DNA of 50,935 bases from Zancudomyces culisetae (lineage: Eukaryota; Kickxellomycota; Harpellomycetes; Harpellales; Legeriomycetaceae), in NCBI GenBank assembly GCA_001969505.1, contig LSSK01001028.1:1-50935 (forward strand), given 5' to 3'. This document shows positions 29,832 through 40,458 of this stretch, in pieces. A program made the translations under genes and the position numbers. The notes beneath the pieces were generated by a model. That model worked only from the letters and a program-made list of their open reading frames with translations. It had not been told where the DNA came from and ran no database searches. Positions within the stretch are counted from its first letter, which is position 1, and each line of letters starts with the position of its first letter.

Positions 29832-32049
29832 ATGGCAAATTATACATACGACGAGTCAGGTGTGACGTTTTTCTATTTTGCTTTGACAATAGCATCATTG
29901 GTAGTAGTGCCAAGCACACTACTTTTGCTCAGAAGCAAAGTATCTGGTGAGGTAAAAACTAAAACAACAACACTGAAATTCAGAACGCGAAAGACTGCTG
30001 ACAAATCAGGGGGATTCGGCATCAAGTATATACTTTTGGCAATAGGATGGATCTTAATTGCTCTTCTATCATACCAAGTCAAAAATAAAGAGGTAGTCAC
30101 TGGACCAAAATGGGATCCATATGAAATTCTGGGCTTGGAGACTGGTGCTGATTTCCAAAAGATTAAAAAGTCATTCAAAAAGTTATCGCTGAAATACCAT
30201 CCAGATAAAATAAGAGGCACAGATGAGGAAAAGGTAAAGGCTGAGGCCTTTTACATTGACATCACTAGGGCGTATAAAACATTGACAGATGATGTCTCCC
30301 GAGAAAACTATGAAAAGTATGGAAATCCAGATGGCTTAATGTCAAGAACCATGGGAATTGCGTTGCCAAGAATACTTGTTGAAGCACACACATCACCATT
30401 TGTGATGATGCTTTATGGATTATTCTTTGGGTTTGTTTTGCCGTATTACGTAGGAAGATGGTGGTATAGATCGAATCAATACACCAAAGATAAAATACTG
30501 AACCCAACAATGAGCACCTTTTTCAAAAATATTCGTGAACCAATTAGCTTACCAAACCTTATTGATCTTTTATGTGCTGCAGAAGAATTTAATACTGATG
30601 GACTTGAATTTGTTGAGGGTGATAGGCTTAACCTTCTAGAGCTTGAGAAGAAAGTACAAGAAGCAATGCAACGAATTGAATACATGGCATTCAAAAAATC
30701 CGAAAAAGTAAGTAGAGCTTTCAATATTCTGTATATTCAGACATGTATAGCAGCAACTAAATAAAAAATATGCAAATGAAATGAAAATAGTATCACACTG
30801 ACAGTCAATGGAAAGCTAAGGTCTTGCTACACTGCCACTTTTTAAGAGTCGAAGTAAACTATCCAGATTTGGCTGAACGTAAGTGTTATAATTTTTAATT
30901 TTTTATTCTTTTTGTTGTAACAGTTTGATAAAAATGCAATATTTGTGTTTGTGGTATAGAACAACTACGAATTGTCGAAAAATCCATTCACTTGGTTAGT
31001 AGAGGTTTGGTCCAGATATCCAACTCACAGACATGGGCTTCGTGTACAGCTGTTTGCATTAACATTATTCAAATGCTTGTCCAGGGTGTTTATGAATTTG
31101 CTCCACCACTTCTCCAGATTCCCTACATTGACTTTGATAAATTCCAGGAGCTACAAAAGGTATGTGCTAAATATTCAACATTTGCTTGGATGAATTTCTC
31201 TGTGTTTTTTTGTGTTTATGTTGACTTTTTTTGTCTGTAAATACCTGATATTCTCTATATAACATTTGATTTATATTGATTCTATAGAACCATGGACTTT
31301 ATGGAACTTTCCAAACCAAAAAACTCTTGGAAAATGGAGATGATAAGCTCATTGCAAGCTTTGGCGAGCACAAAGATACAATTGTGAAATCAATAATGTC
31401 TGTTCCCGAGTTTACCATCGCACGTACTTTGTTTACTGTTATTGGTGATCGTGTGATAACACCTCTCTCAATTGTCTCTTTGATTGTCGACCTTAAACTC
31501 ATCAATCCACCCGAGAACTCACCAAAGCCAGACCCTATGGTTTCCAAAATATCATCTATGCTTTCTACTGTCTCGGATACTGATTGTGAAAAAATTGAAG
31601 ATATATTTGGCCATATCCAGAAACTCAAGGCTCCTAATGTAGAGGCTCCAGAAGCAACCGCTCCTTACCTAGCAGCTCGTAAACTTTCAAATTGGTGGTT
31701 TATTCTGTATAACCCGCAAAACTATAGAACTGTAATTCCACCTGTTTACATCACCGATCTGACTTCCGAGAAGATTCTTGTAGCCCAGTTCCAGGCTCCT
31801 CATCAGCCAGGCTCGTATGACTTTAATATTCTTGTAATGTCAGATTCCTACATTGGTTGTAATGTACAACACCACATGAAACTTGTTGTCGCAAATCCAT
31901 CAGTTTTGCCTCCTGAGCCTGAATACGAAGATGATATTTCTGAGCCTGAGGAAAACTCATTGGCCGCCCAGATGCGAGATGCGCGGTCCAAATCTGCCCA
32001 ACATGGTGCTGGTGGGAATGCAGATTATGATTCCTCTGACGAGGATTGA
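29832..32049 (+). CDS. SEC63: Sec63, ER protein-translocation J-protein, four exons
   Basis: Exons 29832-30707, 30791-30878, 30960-31159 and 31288-32049 give 641 aa with clean phases (donors GTAAGT, GTAAGT, GTATGT; acceptors TAG). Helix 1 near residues 12-32, helix 2 ~65-85, then a J domain (~95-165: WDPYEILGLETGADFQKIKKSFKKLSLKYHPDK, HPD at ~122-124), helix 3 (~190-215), a Brl/Sec63 helical region (exons 2-4) and a beta domain ending in an acidic tail (EYEDDISEPEENS ... YDSSDED) that in yeast Sec63 binds Sec62. Sec63 recruits BiP to the Sec61 channel via its lumenal J domain. Length matches yeast Sec63 (663 aa). Exon 2 and 3 contain KVLLHCHFLRVEV and LRIVEKSIHLVSRGLVQ, characteristic of the Brl domain. 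Confidence 0.95.
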
Positions 32050-33578
32050 TAATCTTTTTTATTTTATTGCTTTTTTACGTTTTTTTGTTGTTATATTTTG
32101 AGTTGTTCATATTCTCATGGATAACCACCTAAAACCATTTTTTTATAAAGATAACTAAAACTCAACTTTTAAGTTCACGTTGAAATACTTTTTTCCTTAT
32201 CTGGCAGATTTTTTTCTACTACCACCACCCCATTTTCACAACTAATTTTTCTTCTGGAGTTGCAATTTAGGATAATAATATTCAAGGAAACTAATAAAAA
32301 AAGTCTGACTTTGCTCGCAAGTTCATTTAATGGCATATGTGAAGGTGTTTCCAGTCACCAATAGCAGTAGAATTTCTATTTTGCTCACACCAGCAAACAT
32401 GCCACGTTATACACCCCGACTTTAACACACATCACTTTGAGTTTACTCTTCGGTTATTTTCTAAATATAAAGTGTATATCGTCATCCTGTGTAAGATCAC
32501 TGAAATGAGGGTATTGAAAAACAAAATGGATGCGCATTACACATACTCTTGAAATTTCAATAATAGACGTTGGAAATGAAAATGGTGATTTGGGGAGTCA
32601 ATATTGGAAGTCTGCGTAATTTAATCACACATCCCCTATATGTTATATACCAACCTGCTTTTGTTTATTTTTACCTTCGATACACGTCATGAATAATCAT
32701 GTGGCGTTTGCAATAATATATGGCGTTATTTTTTTTTGCTCTATTCTCACAAAACCATAGCAAGTGAATTGGGATTATTTCATAACACATCATTAATACT
32801 GGGAATTATCACCAGTCATATACATTGACACTACTCTAATCCCATTTTTTATTCCCGGTCTTGATCAGGGTAGCAACATCTTTGTACATGAATTGTTTGG
32901 GTGGATAATTTATGTATTTGTGAAAATAGTATTATACTATTTTACTTTTTTTGGATTCGGTTAGTAAAACGGGGCACCAACCCACTCATACATTCAAAAT
33001 CCAGGGCGATTTCTCAAAGGGTCTATTTGTATTTTAGCTTAATTTTTTTTCCCTGTTGGAGTTGTATGTGTTTTTAGATCATATATGACGACTGAAGAGC
33101 ACTACATTTATGCGGTGGGTGCATCACGGGTTTTGCATACGTGGGATGCCATGTAGATACCACTCCACCACTTAACCAAAAAAAAAAAATACAAAAAGAA
33201 AAATATAGCCCCTAGCAGCGTTTTTTTTTGTCATATTCTTTTATCCAGCTATTTTTGGCCAAAAGTCGTCTGAAAAAAACAGCACTATTCACAGGAAACT
33301 TGATTCGGAGTTTCAATCTTTAGTTTCTTTGCAAATATTCAAGTAAATGATCTACAACCTTGATACCGCACATAAGCTTACTAGTTTTTCTTTGTAGCCT
33401 AATAACTGAGCTATTTATAAAGCGTGACTAAATCCCGTTTCTAAGCGATTATTTTGTAACAGGTAGCAGGTAGTAGGCATAATGGATGTAGCATGTACCA
33501 CTTTACCCCTGGATTTTATACTCTCTGTAGCGATCATTTTATTGTGATAAGCGCTTTTGCTAGTACCATTAGCTCTAT

Positions 33579-33680
33579 CTTTTTTCTTTTTCTTTTTCTT
33601 TTTCTTTTTCTTTTCCTTTGTCTTTTTCTTTTCCTTTGCCTTTGCCTTTGTTTTTGTCTTTGTCTTTGCCTTTTCTTTGT
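33579..33680 (+). repeat. Pyrimidine-rich TTTTTC/TTTGCC low-complexity tract
   Basis: About 100 bp of TTTTTC units grading into CCTTTG/TCTTTG units. The opposite strand reads as an artificial Lys/Glu/Thr-rich ORF. Non-coding. Confidence 0.9.
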
Positions 33681-36017
33681 CATCGTTTTTTTCCATTATT
33701 TATAGCAAAATCCCTTATTTTATTTTTTTTGGGTAAAACACAGTCAGCTGAATAGCATCTGTAAAAAGCACAATGTTATTCACACATTTTTATTTGAGAC
33801 GAACACAAATAGAAAGTTAAGCTTAGAAAGCAGCAGAATAAAAAAAAAGCAACATTACACATATTATATTTGGACAGCTATTACTTTTGTATTTTCTACT
33901 AAATTTTGCAATGTTCTGCATCTATCCATTGCGCATTACTAAATATACAAAGGTTGTTTCTGGTGTATATGTCATGGCTAAAATTACTAGTGATTGGAAA
34001 TGTGTTGCAGCGACTCCTTTCATTACTTATTAGAGTTTTACTTGTTTGCATTTTTTTATAAAAATACAATTTACATTGCTATATAAATAAACCCCAACCG
34101 TGTTCCAGAATGTAACGAGACTCATGCAACTACAAACATTAATTGCTTTCTCAAGGTTTACGCAGCTCTCTCACCACTTCTCGCCCTCTTTATGCATTTA
34201 TTTTCCAATTGGTTCCCTTTAATACTATTTTTTTATTACTTTTCTTCCTATACTAAAGAAGTATGTATCACAATATCATTTGAATCATACCACTACTTTG
34301 TTGTAACCTTGTCTAGATGATACGACCCACATTGAGACATATTAATGTTGTTAATATATAAAACATGTGAATATGCGTTGTGGATAATAATATCCATTAA
34401 GCACAGAAACAGACTTTTTCTACAAGTCAATATGATTACAAGTAGATTTATTAGCCTAATCCGCATCAACTGGTAAATCACAACAAAAAACTCTACCAAA
34501 ATTCAAAAAGCTAATATATATGGACAAATTCAAATATATTGCGAACCCAAAAATGCAATGTATCTGTATTGATCAACACACATATTTCTTTTCTAGTTGG
34601 TCTGTTTTTGTCACAACACATTGAGTACCAGTTGTCTAACTGAATTATATAATATTTAGAAGTTATGTTTATTCCTTAAAAAAAGCAAAACAAATTCTGA
34701 GGATAACACATAATTTACCAGATTGGTAGATAATTGTGTTTGCTGTAGTAGCGCGATTTAGGTGTTGTTTGCAAGTACATATTAGAAATCCATCATCTGA
34801 TGTTCCGATACCCTTTTAAGCAGAATTTTCGAAATTCCGCTAATAAAAAACCACACATATTTTTCACTAATTGCACACAACAAAAATGACGAATTTGCTA
34901 ATTAGCGTTTACTAACATTTGATTTGCTCTGTTTGATATCTACCATTTATTGCTTATAGTGTACCCACTTTCACTATGGGAACATCGTAATTTTTAGTAA
35001 CGCAATAAAGGAAAATAAATATATACCCATTGATAATTAATATACATAAATATGGTACGTTGTGTTGTTGTTATTGTGTGGCTGCGATACAAGGTATATA
35101 TGCGCACATAAATATAGTATAACGCTGGCTTCCCAAATAAAATGTCAGATAAAGACGCTCGATATTGGCATCTGAAGCCACATTTGATACTGTTTTTTGC
35201 ACAAACAAGAAAATTTTCTCGGCTATACGCCAGCTCTAGTCTCTTAAAAAGCATCAGATTAATATAGGCAAGCATCAAAATGAACTTGCTTGTAATATGA
35301 CAAATTAGCGCAAAGCTATTGCGATTTTGGGTTTTGTTTTAGCTATTTCTCATTAGTTACATAAAGGGAAATGGGTATTCTTTTTATAATCGATTAATTT
35401 CAAACGAATATTTCCTGTTTGAATAAATTAAATGGTTGTTAGATTAATGCATTTACTAATACCTACTTCGAATCCTACCACCACAACAAAACAAAAAGCC
35501 ATAATACACTTGAGGATTCTGGCTAATGGTTTTCGATAAGCTGTTTGGTTTACTAAGTATATAGCTACTAAATTACACACAAGGTCACTTCTATGGTGCA
35601 AGACATTTCTAAGGTAGTGATATTCTATTTTTAAAACCCCCCACAACGTGGAAGCAACAGGTGACACAATCCAGTAGATAACACGCACATTTTTTTCTAA
35701 CCACTAAGCGCCAGCAAACAATATAATTGTTTTAGTTTTGGTAAATGACCCTTGTGATAAAAATATTGGAAAGCTGTGTTGGGGAGAGAGGATAAAACAG
35801 GAATGGTAGAGTCAAGCCTTTGGAATTTCACTAACAATCGGTTTGACAATGACTTGGGTGCAAAACAGGTTAAGGCGAATTAAAGCGGACTTTTTCTGTT
35901 TGCTTTACATAACGGATACTTGCACTGTTCGATAACAACGTCAAGAGTTTGATATAAAGATTCCAAATATTTCTACTCAGTGTACCACCTGGTATGCAAA
36001 TAAAGCAGGGGTTACCT

Positions 36018-36121
36018 CCATGTCCATACCCATGTCCTTATTCGTATCCACATTCACATCTGTATCAATGTTTATTTAATGTTCATTTAATGTCCATTTA
36101 ATGTTCATGTCCATGTCCATA
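36018..36121 (+). repeat. Degenerate short repeats including ATTTAATGTTC x3
   Basis: Three 11-bp units (ATTTAATGTTC, ATTTAATGTCC, ATTTAATGTTC) at 36074-36106, followed by two ATGTCC units (36107-36118). Preceded by looser CATGTCC/CCACATTCACATC copies from 36018. Confidence 0.85.
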
Positions 36122-36147
36122 TTCAGACATGCCAGCCAAGACCTGGC

Positions 36148-36170
36148 TAGAATTCAATATGTGAATTCTA
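36148..36170. repeat. Perfect 8-bp inverted repeat (TAGAATTC / GAATTCTA)
   Basis: Arms 36148-36155 and 36163-36170 with a 7-nt spacer. Directly adjacent on its left, GCCAG (36131-36135) and CTGGC (36143-36147) form a second small hairpin. Confidence 0.85.
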
Positions 36171-37551
36171 ACAAAAATCTTGAACAACTAAGCTGTCGTC
36201 TCAGCTGACCCGTCTATATTTTCTTTTTCTTTTTCTTTATTTGTGAACCAGAAGTTCGATGTTTTTGAATGTTCTACATTGTTACAAAAATGCTATTATG
36301 CTTCGAAATTGATTCGGGTCATTATTTGCTGACCTCTTTGTAAAATCTACGCGAAAATCCCGTAAATTAGGGTTTTAAAGTTAAAACTTTATAATTCACA
36401 TCAATAAAGCAGTGATTTTTTATTTATGATCCTCCATTTTTGTTTTGCTTTTTTTGAAGAAAAAAATAATTATTGCAGTACGAGGAGGGTGACTCTACGT
36501 TTATAAATCGTAGTTCTTTTAAAATTCAAGGCTATAGCATTAGTTAAACTACACCACTTTTTTACCAGACTGGTTGCTACGTGAACCATTTGTTTCTTGG
36601 ATTTTATTTTCTTTTAGTAATTATTTGAAGTAAAATATACAAAAACCCGAATAACAAATTGAGCCAGGATGAAACAATACACAAAAGCGTAAATTGCGAT
36701 TACAGGAAGATGTAGTTTGTTATTTCTTTGAACTTTCTTTTGCTGTAAAAGAAAAGTTGTGGATTTGTACTCAATTACACTGTTTATAAATTAGAAATTT
36801 CAATGTGCTACTCTCAACTTGACATTATATAGGGTTGTTGTCATAACACAAAGTTTTAATCCAAGTTTCCCTATCCCTATCCCTTTCCCTTTCCCTTCGT
36901 CCATCTCTAACTCTCTTACTCTTTGTGATTTTTGAAAAGGGAAAACCTCATATGAAAAACATGGATAATTTTTTAATAAAAAAAGCATGGAAAGTTTGAT
37001 ATTGCAGGATAAAATAAAAGTACAATTTGTCATATGAGCAAGAATAAGAAAATAGATTGTGATACACATTTATTTAGCTAGCGTCTAATTTAGAGGTTTC
37101 TTAATTAAATTAGATAAACCAAATTACCCAAGCAATAGTTCAACTATGGTTATGGCGTATCCCTTTTGAAAAGGATCTATGCTAAATTTGCTAAAGAAAC
37201 TGAAAAAGAACGCAGTGATTTTAACGATGATAAATGTTAATTGGAAAACACACCAATAGTTTACTCATAACTCGTTTGGCTGAGGAAAAACGGGACCAAT
37301 ACTAAAGTAATTAGGCGGCTCTCAAGATTGTTCAAGCCAGGAAAACAGATAAAAAAACTTTTTATTTACCTTTTTCTCCTAGCTTTTTCCTCATACCTGA
37401 GAAAACAGGAAAAATGTTCTAAATTTCAAATGAGATTAGGGCAAAATGTTTTCAATTTGCCTTTTTTTAATAAGACCACATTATCATAGGCAATTGGCCC
37501 AAATCCACCAATATTTTTATCTGCTATGACAGCCTTGCTAACCAGTTTCAT

Positions 37552-37591
37552 CAAATTTCGTAGTGGTTAGACAAATTTCGTAGTGGTTAGA
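37552..37591 (+). repeat. Perfect 20-bp tandem duplication
   Basis: The unit caaatttcgtagtggttaga occurs at 37552-37571 and 37572-37591 without mismatch, about 290 bp upstream of the TATA element of the Nrg1-like gene. Confidence 0.95.
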
Positions 37592-37877
37592 ATTTGTATC
37601 CTAATTAATTTTGAAATACCGTTAATTAACATTAGACCTTTATCCAAATGGGTTAAAAAAAAAACAGCTAAAAGGACTGAGCCTGCAGCAGATGGTTATA
37701 TTTTTCTTTTCTTTTGTGCATTTTTCTAATCACATCCATCGCCCAATATTAATGTAAAAAATATTCCGCACAATTTAAAATAAAGGGCAAGTGGGTATTC
37801 TGAAGGGGCGAAGGGAAGGGTTTGTCTATCAAGGCTTGTTATTAGCATTAATAATTTTTGTCACTAGTTTTTTTTTG

Positions 37878-37885
37878 TATATAAA
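37878..37885 (+). promoter_or_regulatory. Candidate TATA box of the Nrg1-like gene
   Basis: TATATAAA, immediately followed by TGAGTCA (37886-37892, a bZIP/Gcn4-type site in fungi), 207 bp upstream of the ATG at 38093. A CA-rich, pyrimidine-poor leader follows, as expected for a transcribed 5' leader. Inference only. Confidence 0.45.
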
Positions 37886-38039
37886 TGAGTCAGCCCGCAG
37901 AGTCAAACCATCGCCTCAGCTCAATAATATTTTCTCTTTACAATCAAATATTAACACACGCAAACAAACTCACAAACACACATACACAAACAAACTCACA
38001 CACTTACATATACATACTAAAAATTACCTTGTTTTATAC

Positions 38040-38048
38040 ATGTACTAA
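38040..38048 (+). promoter_or_regulatory. Minimal upstream ORF (ATG-TAC-TAA) in the Nrg1-like leader
   Basis: A two-codon uORF 44 nt before the main ATG. Its TAC-TAA also forms a TACTAAT branch-point-like motif (38043-38049), followed by AACAG at 38063-38067. So it may instead be the end of a 5'UTR intron. Confidence 0.4.
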
Positions 38049-38092
38049 TAACTCAACTCTCAAACAGACTCGCATCAAAATATCAACTGAAA

Positions 38093-38968
38093 ATGACCAC
38101 CCTCGGTTTAGAAAGCGATAAACACATCTTTTATAATTTTTTACCATCAAGGGGTTATGCTCTCAGACCTTCATTTGTGGTGAAGAAGGCCGATGGGACA
38201 TATGTAAATATACTCAACGAGGACTATGCTTTTAATGCATCTCATAGCAGCAGTAGTTCCGATTCATTTTCTGACTCGCAGCAAAGCTCTTATTCAAGCT
38301 ATTCAGCCAATCCAAAGCTGTTGCCCGTCATTAATCATTCAAAGTACGAGAGCCTAGATTTTTACTTGGGTCTAGATTTGAGCAATAATAAACGATACCC
38401 AAAGTTTAGCAATGATGGTAGTATCATCGAAAACAGGTTACAAGTAGATAGCCGACGTCGAAAGTATAGATGTATGTACCCAAACTGCAACAGTGCATTT
38501 ACAACAGGGTAAGTCTAAGGCATCAAGTGCATTTGTATTTTTTTATGTGTTTCGCAGCTCATTAGCTTCATCCTATAATTTATTTTACATATCTACAAAG
38601 TGTATTTTTATGTTTCCAGAGTTAAAACGTAAACAAACTTAACTCATTTCTCCAATGTTGCACTAAATAGAGGCCATCTATCTAGGCACCAACGCATTCA
38701 TACAGGAGAAAAAAACTTCAAGTGCATATATTCCGGTTGTAATTCCAGATTTTCAAGAAAAGATAATATGATGCAGCATTACAGAACACATCTGTCTTCA
38801 AAACAGAAAAAGTCTTCATCTTTACAAAGATATCCCTTGGTTAATACGCAAAACTCTGAGTGTCCATCTAATCGAGATGAGATAAAAGTTCCGTACAATG
38901 CTGTCACCAGTAAAACTGACGAGGACCCCGAAGACGGCATTACCTATTGCGTGTACGCCTATGGATAG
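38093..38968 (+). CDS. C2H2 zinc-finger transcription regulator (Nrg1-like), two exons
   Basis: Exon 1 is 38093-38508, exon 2 is 38671-38968; the 162-nt intron (GTAAGT...TAG) splits the first finger. The 237-aa protein has two adjacent C2H2 fingers at ~129-187: [25 protein letters not shown], linker TGEKNF, then [24 protein letters not shown]. The [15 protein letters not shown] and RFSRxDNxxQHYRTH pattern is that of fungal Nrg1/Nrg2-type repressors (glucose, alkaline and morphogenesis regulation). The N-terminal part is Ser-rich (38250-38310), and has conserved-looking hydrophobic patches ([13 protein letters not shown]). The C-terminal tail is short. DNA-target prediction: AGGGGCCCCT-like or CCCCT elements by family analogy, not tested. 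Exact ortholog is uncertain. Confidence 0.85.
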
Positions 38969-39347
38969 TGCTTTATACTCTCCTACATCCCTCCGCGTTT
39001 AAATTATCCACCCCTCCCCTCCCCTTATCTTCATTCAACCTATTTTTATTTTTACTGTATTATACTATATTTATCCCATATATTTATCCCATTTGCTTAT
39101 CCCCGTATGCTTACCCCCTATATATCCCCTTTCATAGATACACTTATAGTTAGTATATTTGCGCTATTATCTTTGTTATTTTTATCGCTATCATCACTTT
39201 TATACCCTCTTCATTATTCGCAACATCCCCCCATCTCCCCTAACGTTAACACTCAATAAACAATATTGATCATACTACTACGTTTATCTAAATAACAACT
39301 AAAAAAAGTCGACTTAATGGTAAATGCGAAATGGGTATTCATTTTAT
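38969..39347. other. Convergent 3' region, 0.38 kb
   Basis: 3' region of the Nrg1-like gene and of the small minus-strand ORF. Pyrimidine-rich with degenerate CATATATTTATCCC / CTTATCCCC units (39060-39130) and AATAAA near 39255. Confidence 0.6.
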
Positions 39348-39587
39348 TTATTTGAGTGGCTTGATACCCTCAAAATTTTTCAAAGTGTGTATCCTAATTA
39401 GAGCTGTTATAATACATACACATACTACAACAAGGATTGTGTGGCACTGATCAAATATGTTCGCTTTTTCACCATTTTCATCCATCGATGTTTGTGAGCT
39501 TTGGATAAAAAAACGTTCAAGTAAAAGTGCTTTGCGGGAATTCTGCCTTCTATAAGAAAGATACTTGGTGCTGTCGGTTTTCCGCAT
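39348..39587 (-). CDS. Putative small single-pass membrane protein
   Basis: 79 codons, unrecognised. The N-terminal ~40 residues are basic/polar (MRKTDSTKYLSYRRQNSRKALLLE), followed by an acidic patch (MDENGEKANIFDQ), one clear transmembrane helix (residues ~49-64, HTILVVVCVCIITALI) and a short basic tail. The positive charges suggest an orientation with the N-terminus inside is not clear. GC content and codon choice are higher than in flanking AT-rich DNA, arguing for a real gene, but no conserved motif supports it. Could also be an exon of a larger gene. Confidence 0.4.
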   Translation of the reverse strand: MRKTDSTKYLSYRRQNSRKALLLERFFIQSSQTSMDENGEKANIFDQCHTILVVVCVCIITALIRIHTLKNFEGIKPLK

Positions 39588-40458
39588 TCCAGCACTTTAT
39601 TTTTTTTAAATTCGTTTTGAGAGACTGTGGTTATTTATTTGTTTTTAAACTTCTATCGAAATAGTATTCCAAATTTCTAGAATAAAAAGAAATATCTTTA
39701 TGGGGTAGTCACTTTTCAAGAAAAATATGAACACTAATAAATGAATGGATGTGCTAAAAAGAATTTGTTTTCTATGTATTGCGCAACTTGGGCCCAAATT
39801 ATCCCATCCTTTACCACACATATTTTTTAGGGGGTGTTTTTAGCACCTTGACCATCCACTAGCCACTAGTTTAAATGCTGTTTAATTGGCAGCTTTCACC
39901 TACAAACGGAAACCAAGCATTTAGAGGTTTCCCCCCTTATTCTACCTTTTTTTCCTCATTTTTCACTTTTCATTTTGTTCTGGATTTATATAGCTAATAA
40001 ATTACGAATTAAAAGCTAGAATAAAACAAAAATACTGGACCTAATAATTGGGTCACAATAAACCTAATGACAGGGTAATGTGGGTATTTTGTACAGTTTA
40101 TGGTATCTCATTCGATCAACATGAGATTATCAGGTAGGGCGTAGCGAGGAGTCTGTACTATTCAGAGCTGAAAAGTCATATTAAAAGTAACCTGGACCTA
40201 AAGGTCTAACTGCCTAAAAGTAGAGTGAATGTGTTCAAGGCATGAATTAATTTACTATAAATACACAAGTGCTTGACCCGTAATGAACTTTTTCCTTTTT
40301 ATGCAAAGAATATAAACGCTGGATTTGTATAATAACACCAAAAATAGACAATACAAACACATACACTAGCGCATACCTATTAGTTTTTTTATTTTTCAAA
40401 AAGACTAAATAAATGATCGCACCCCCCCCAACCCGTATAGGATAAAGTTTGGAATAGT
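39588..40458. other. Divergent intergenic region, 0.87 kb
   Basis: Promoter region of the OPT transporter (right). Contains an 8-base C run just before the ATG (40423-40430) and AATATAAACG at about 40308. No gene or RNA recognised. Confidence 0.55.

Larger units (their letters stand above)
32050..38092. other. 6.0-kb gene-free region upstream of the Nrg1-like gene
   Basis: No ORF with recognisable character on either strand; the few ORFs of 68-94 codons look like AT-rich noise, and the one at 33415-33696 (minus) is a Lys/Glu/Thr run made by a pyrimidine tract. It holds low-complexity tracts (33579-33680), 11-bp repeats (36074-36106), a palindrome (36148-36170), a CCCTAT/CCCTTT tract (36868-36898) and a perfect 20-bp tandem duplication (37552-37591). 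TATATAAA sits at 37878-37885. Far longer than the other intergenic gaps here. Confidence 0.6.

Noticed and set aside
33415-33696. 93-codon minus ORF rich in Lys/Glu/Thr.
   Set aside because: It is produced by the complement of a pyrimidine microsatellite and has no conserved part.
34293-35688. Three minus ORFs of 68-94 codons in the gene-free region.
   Set aside because: AT-rich composition, hydrophobic noise and no recognised family; possible but unsupported.
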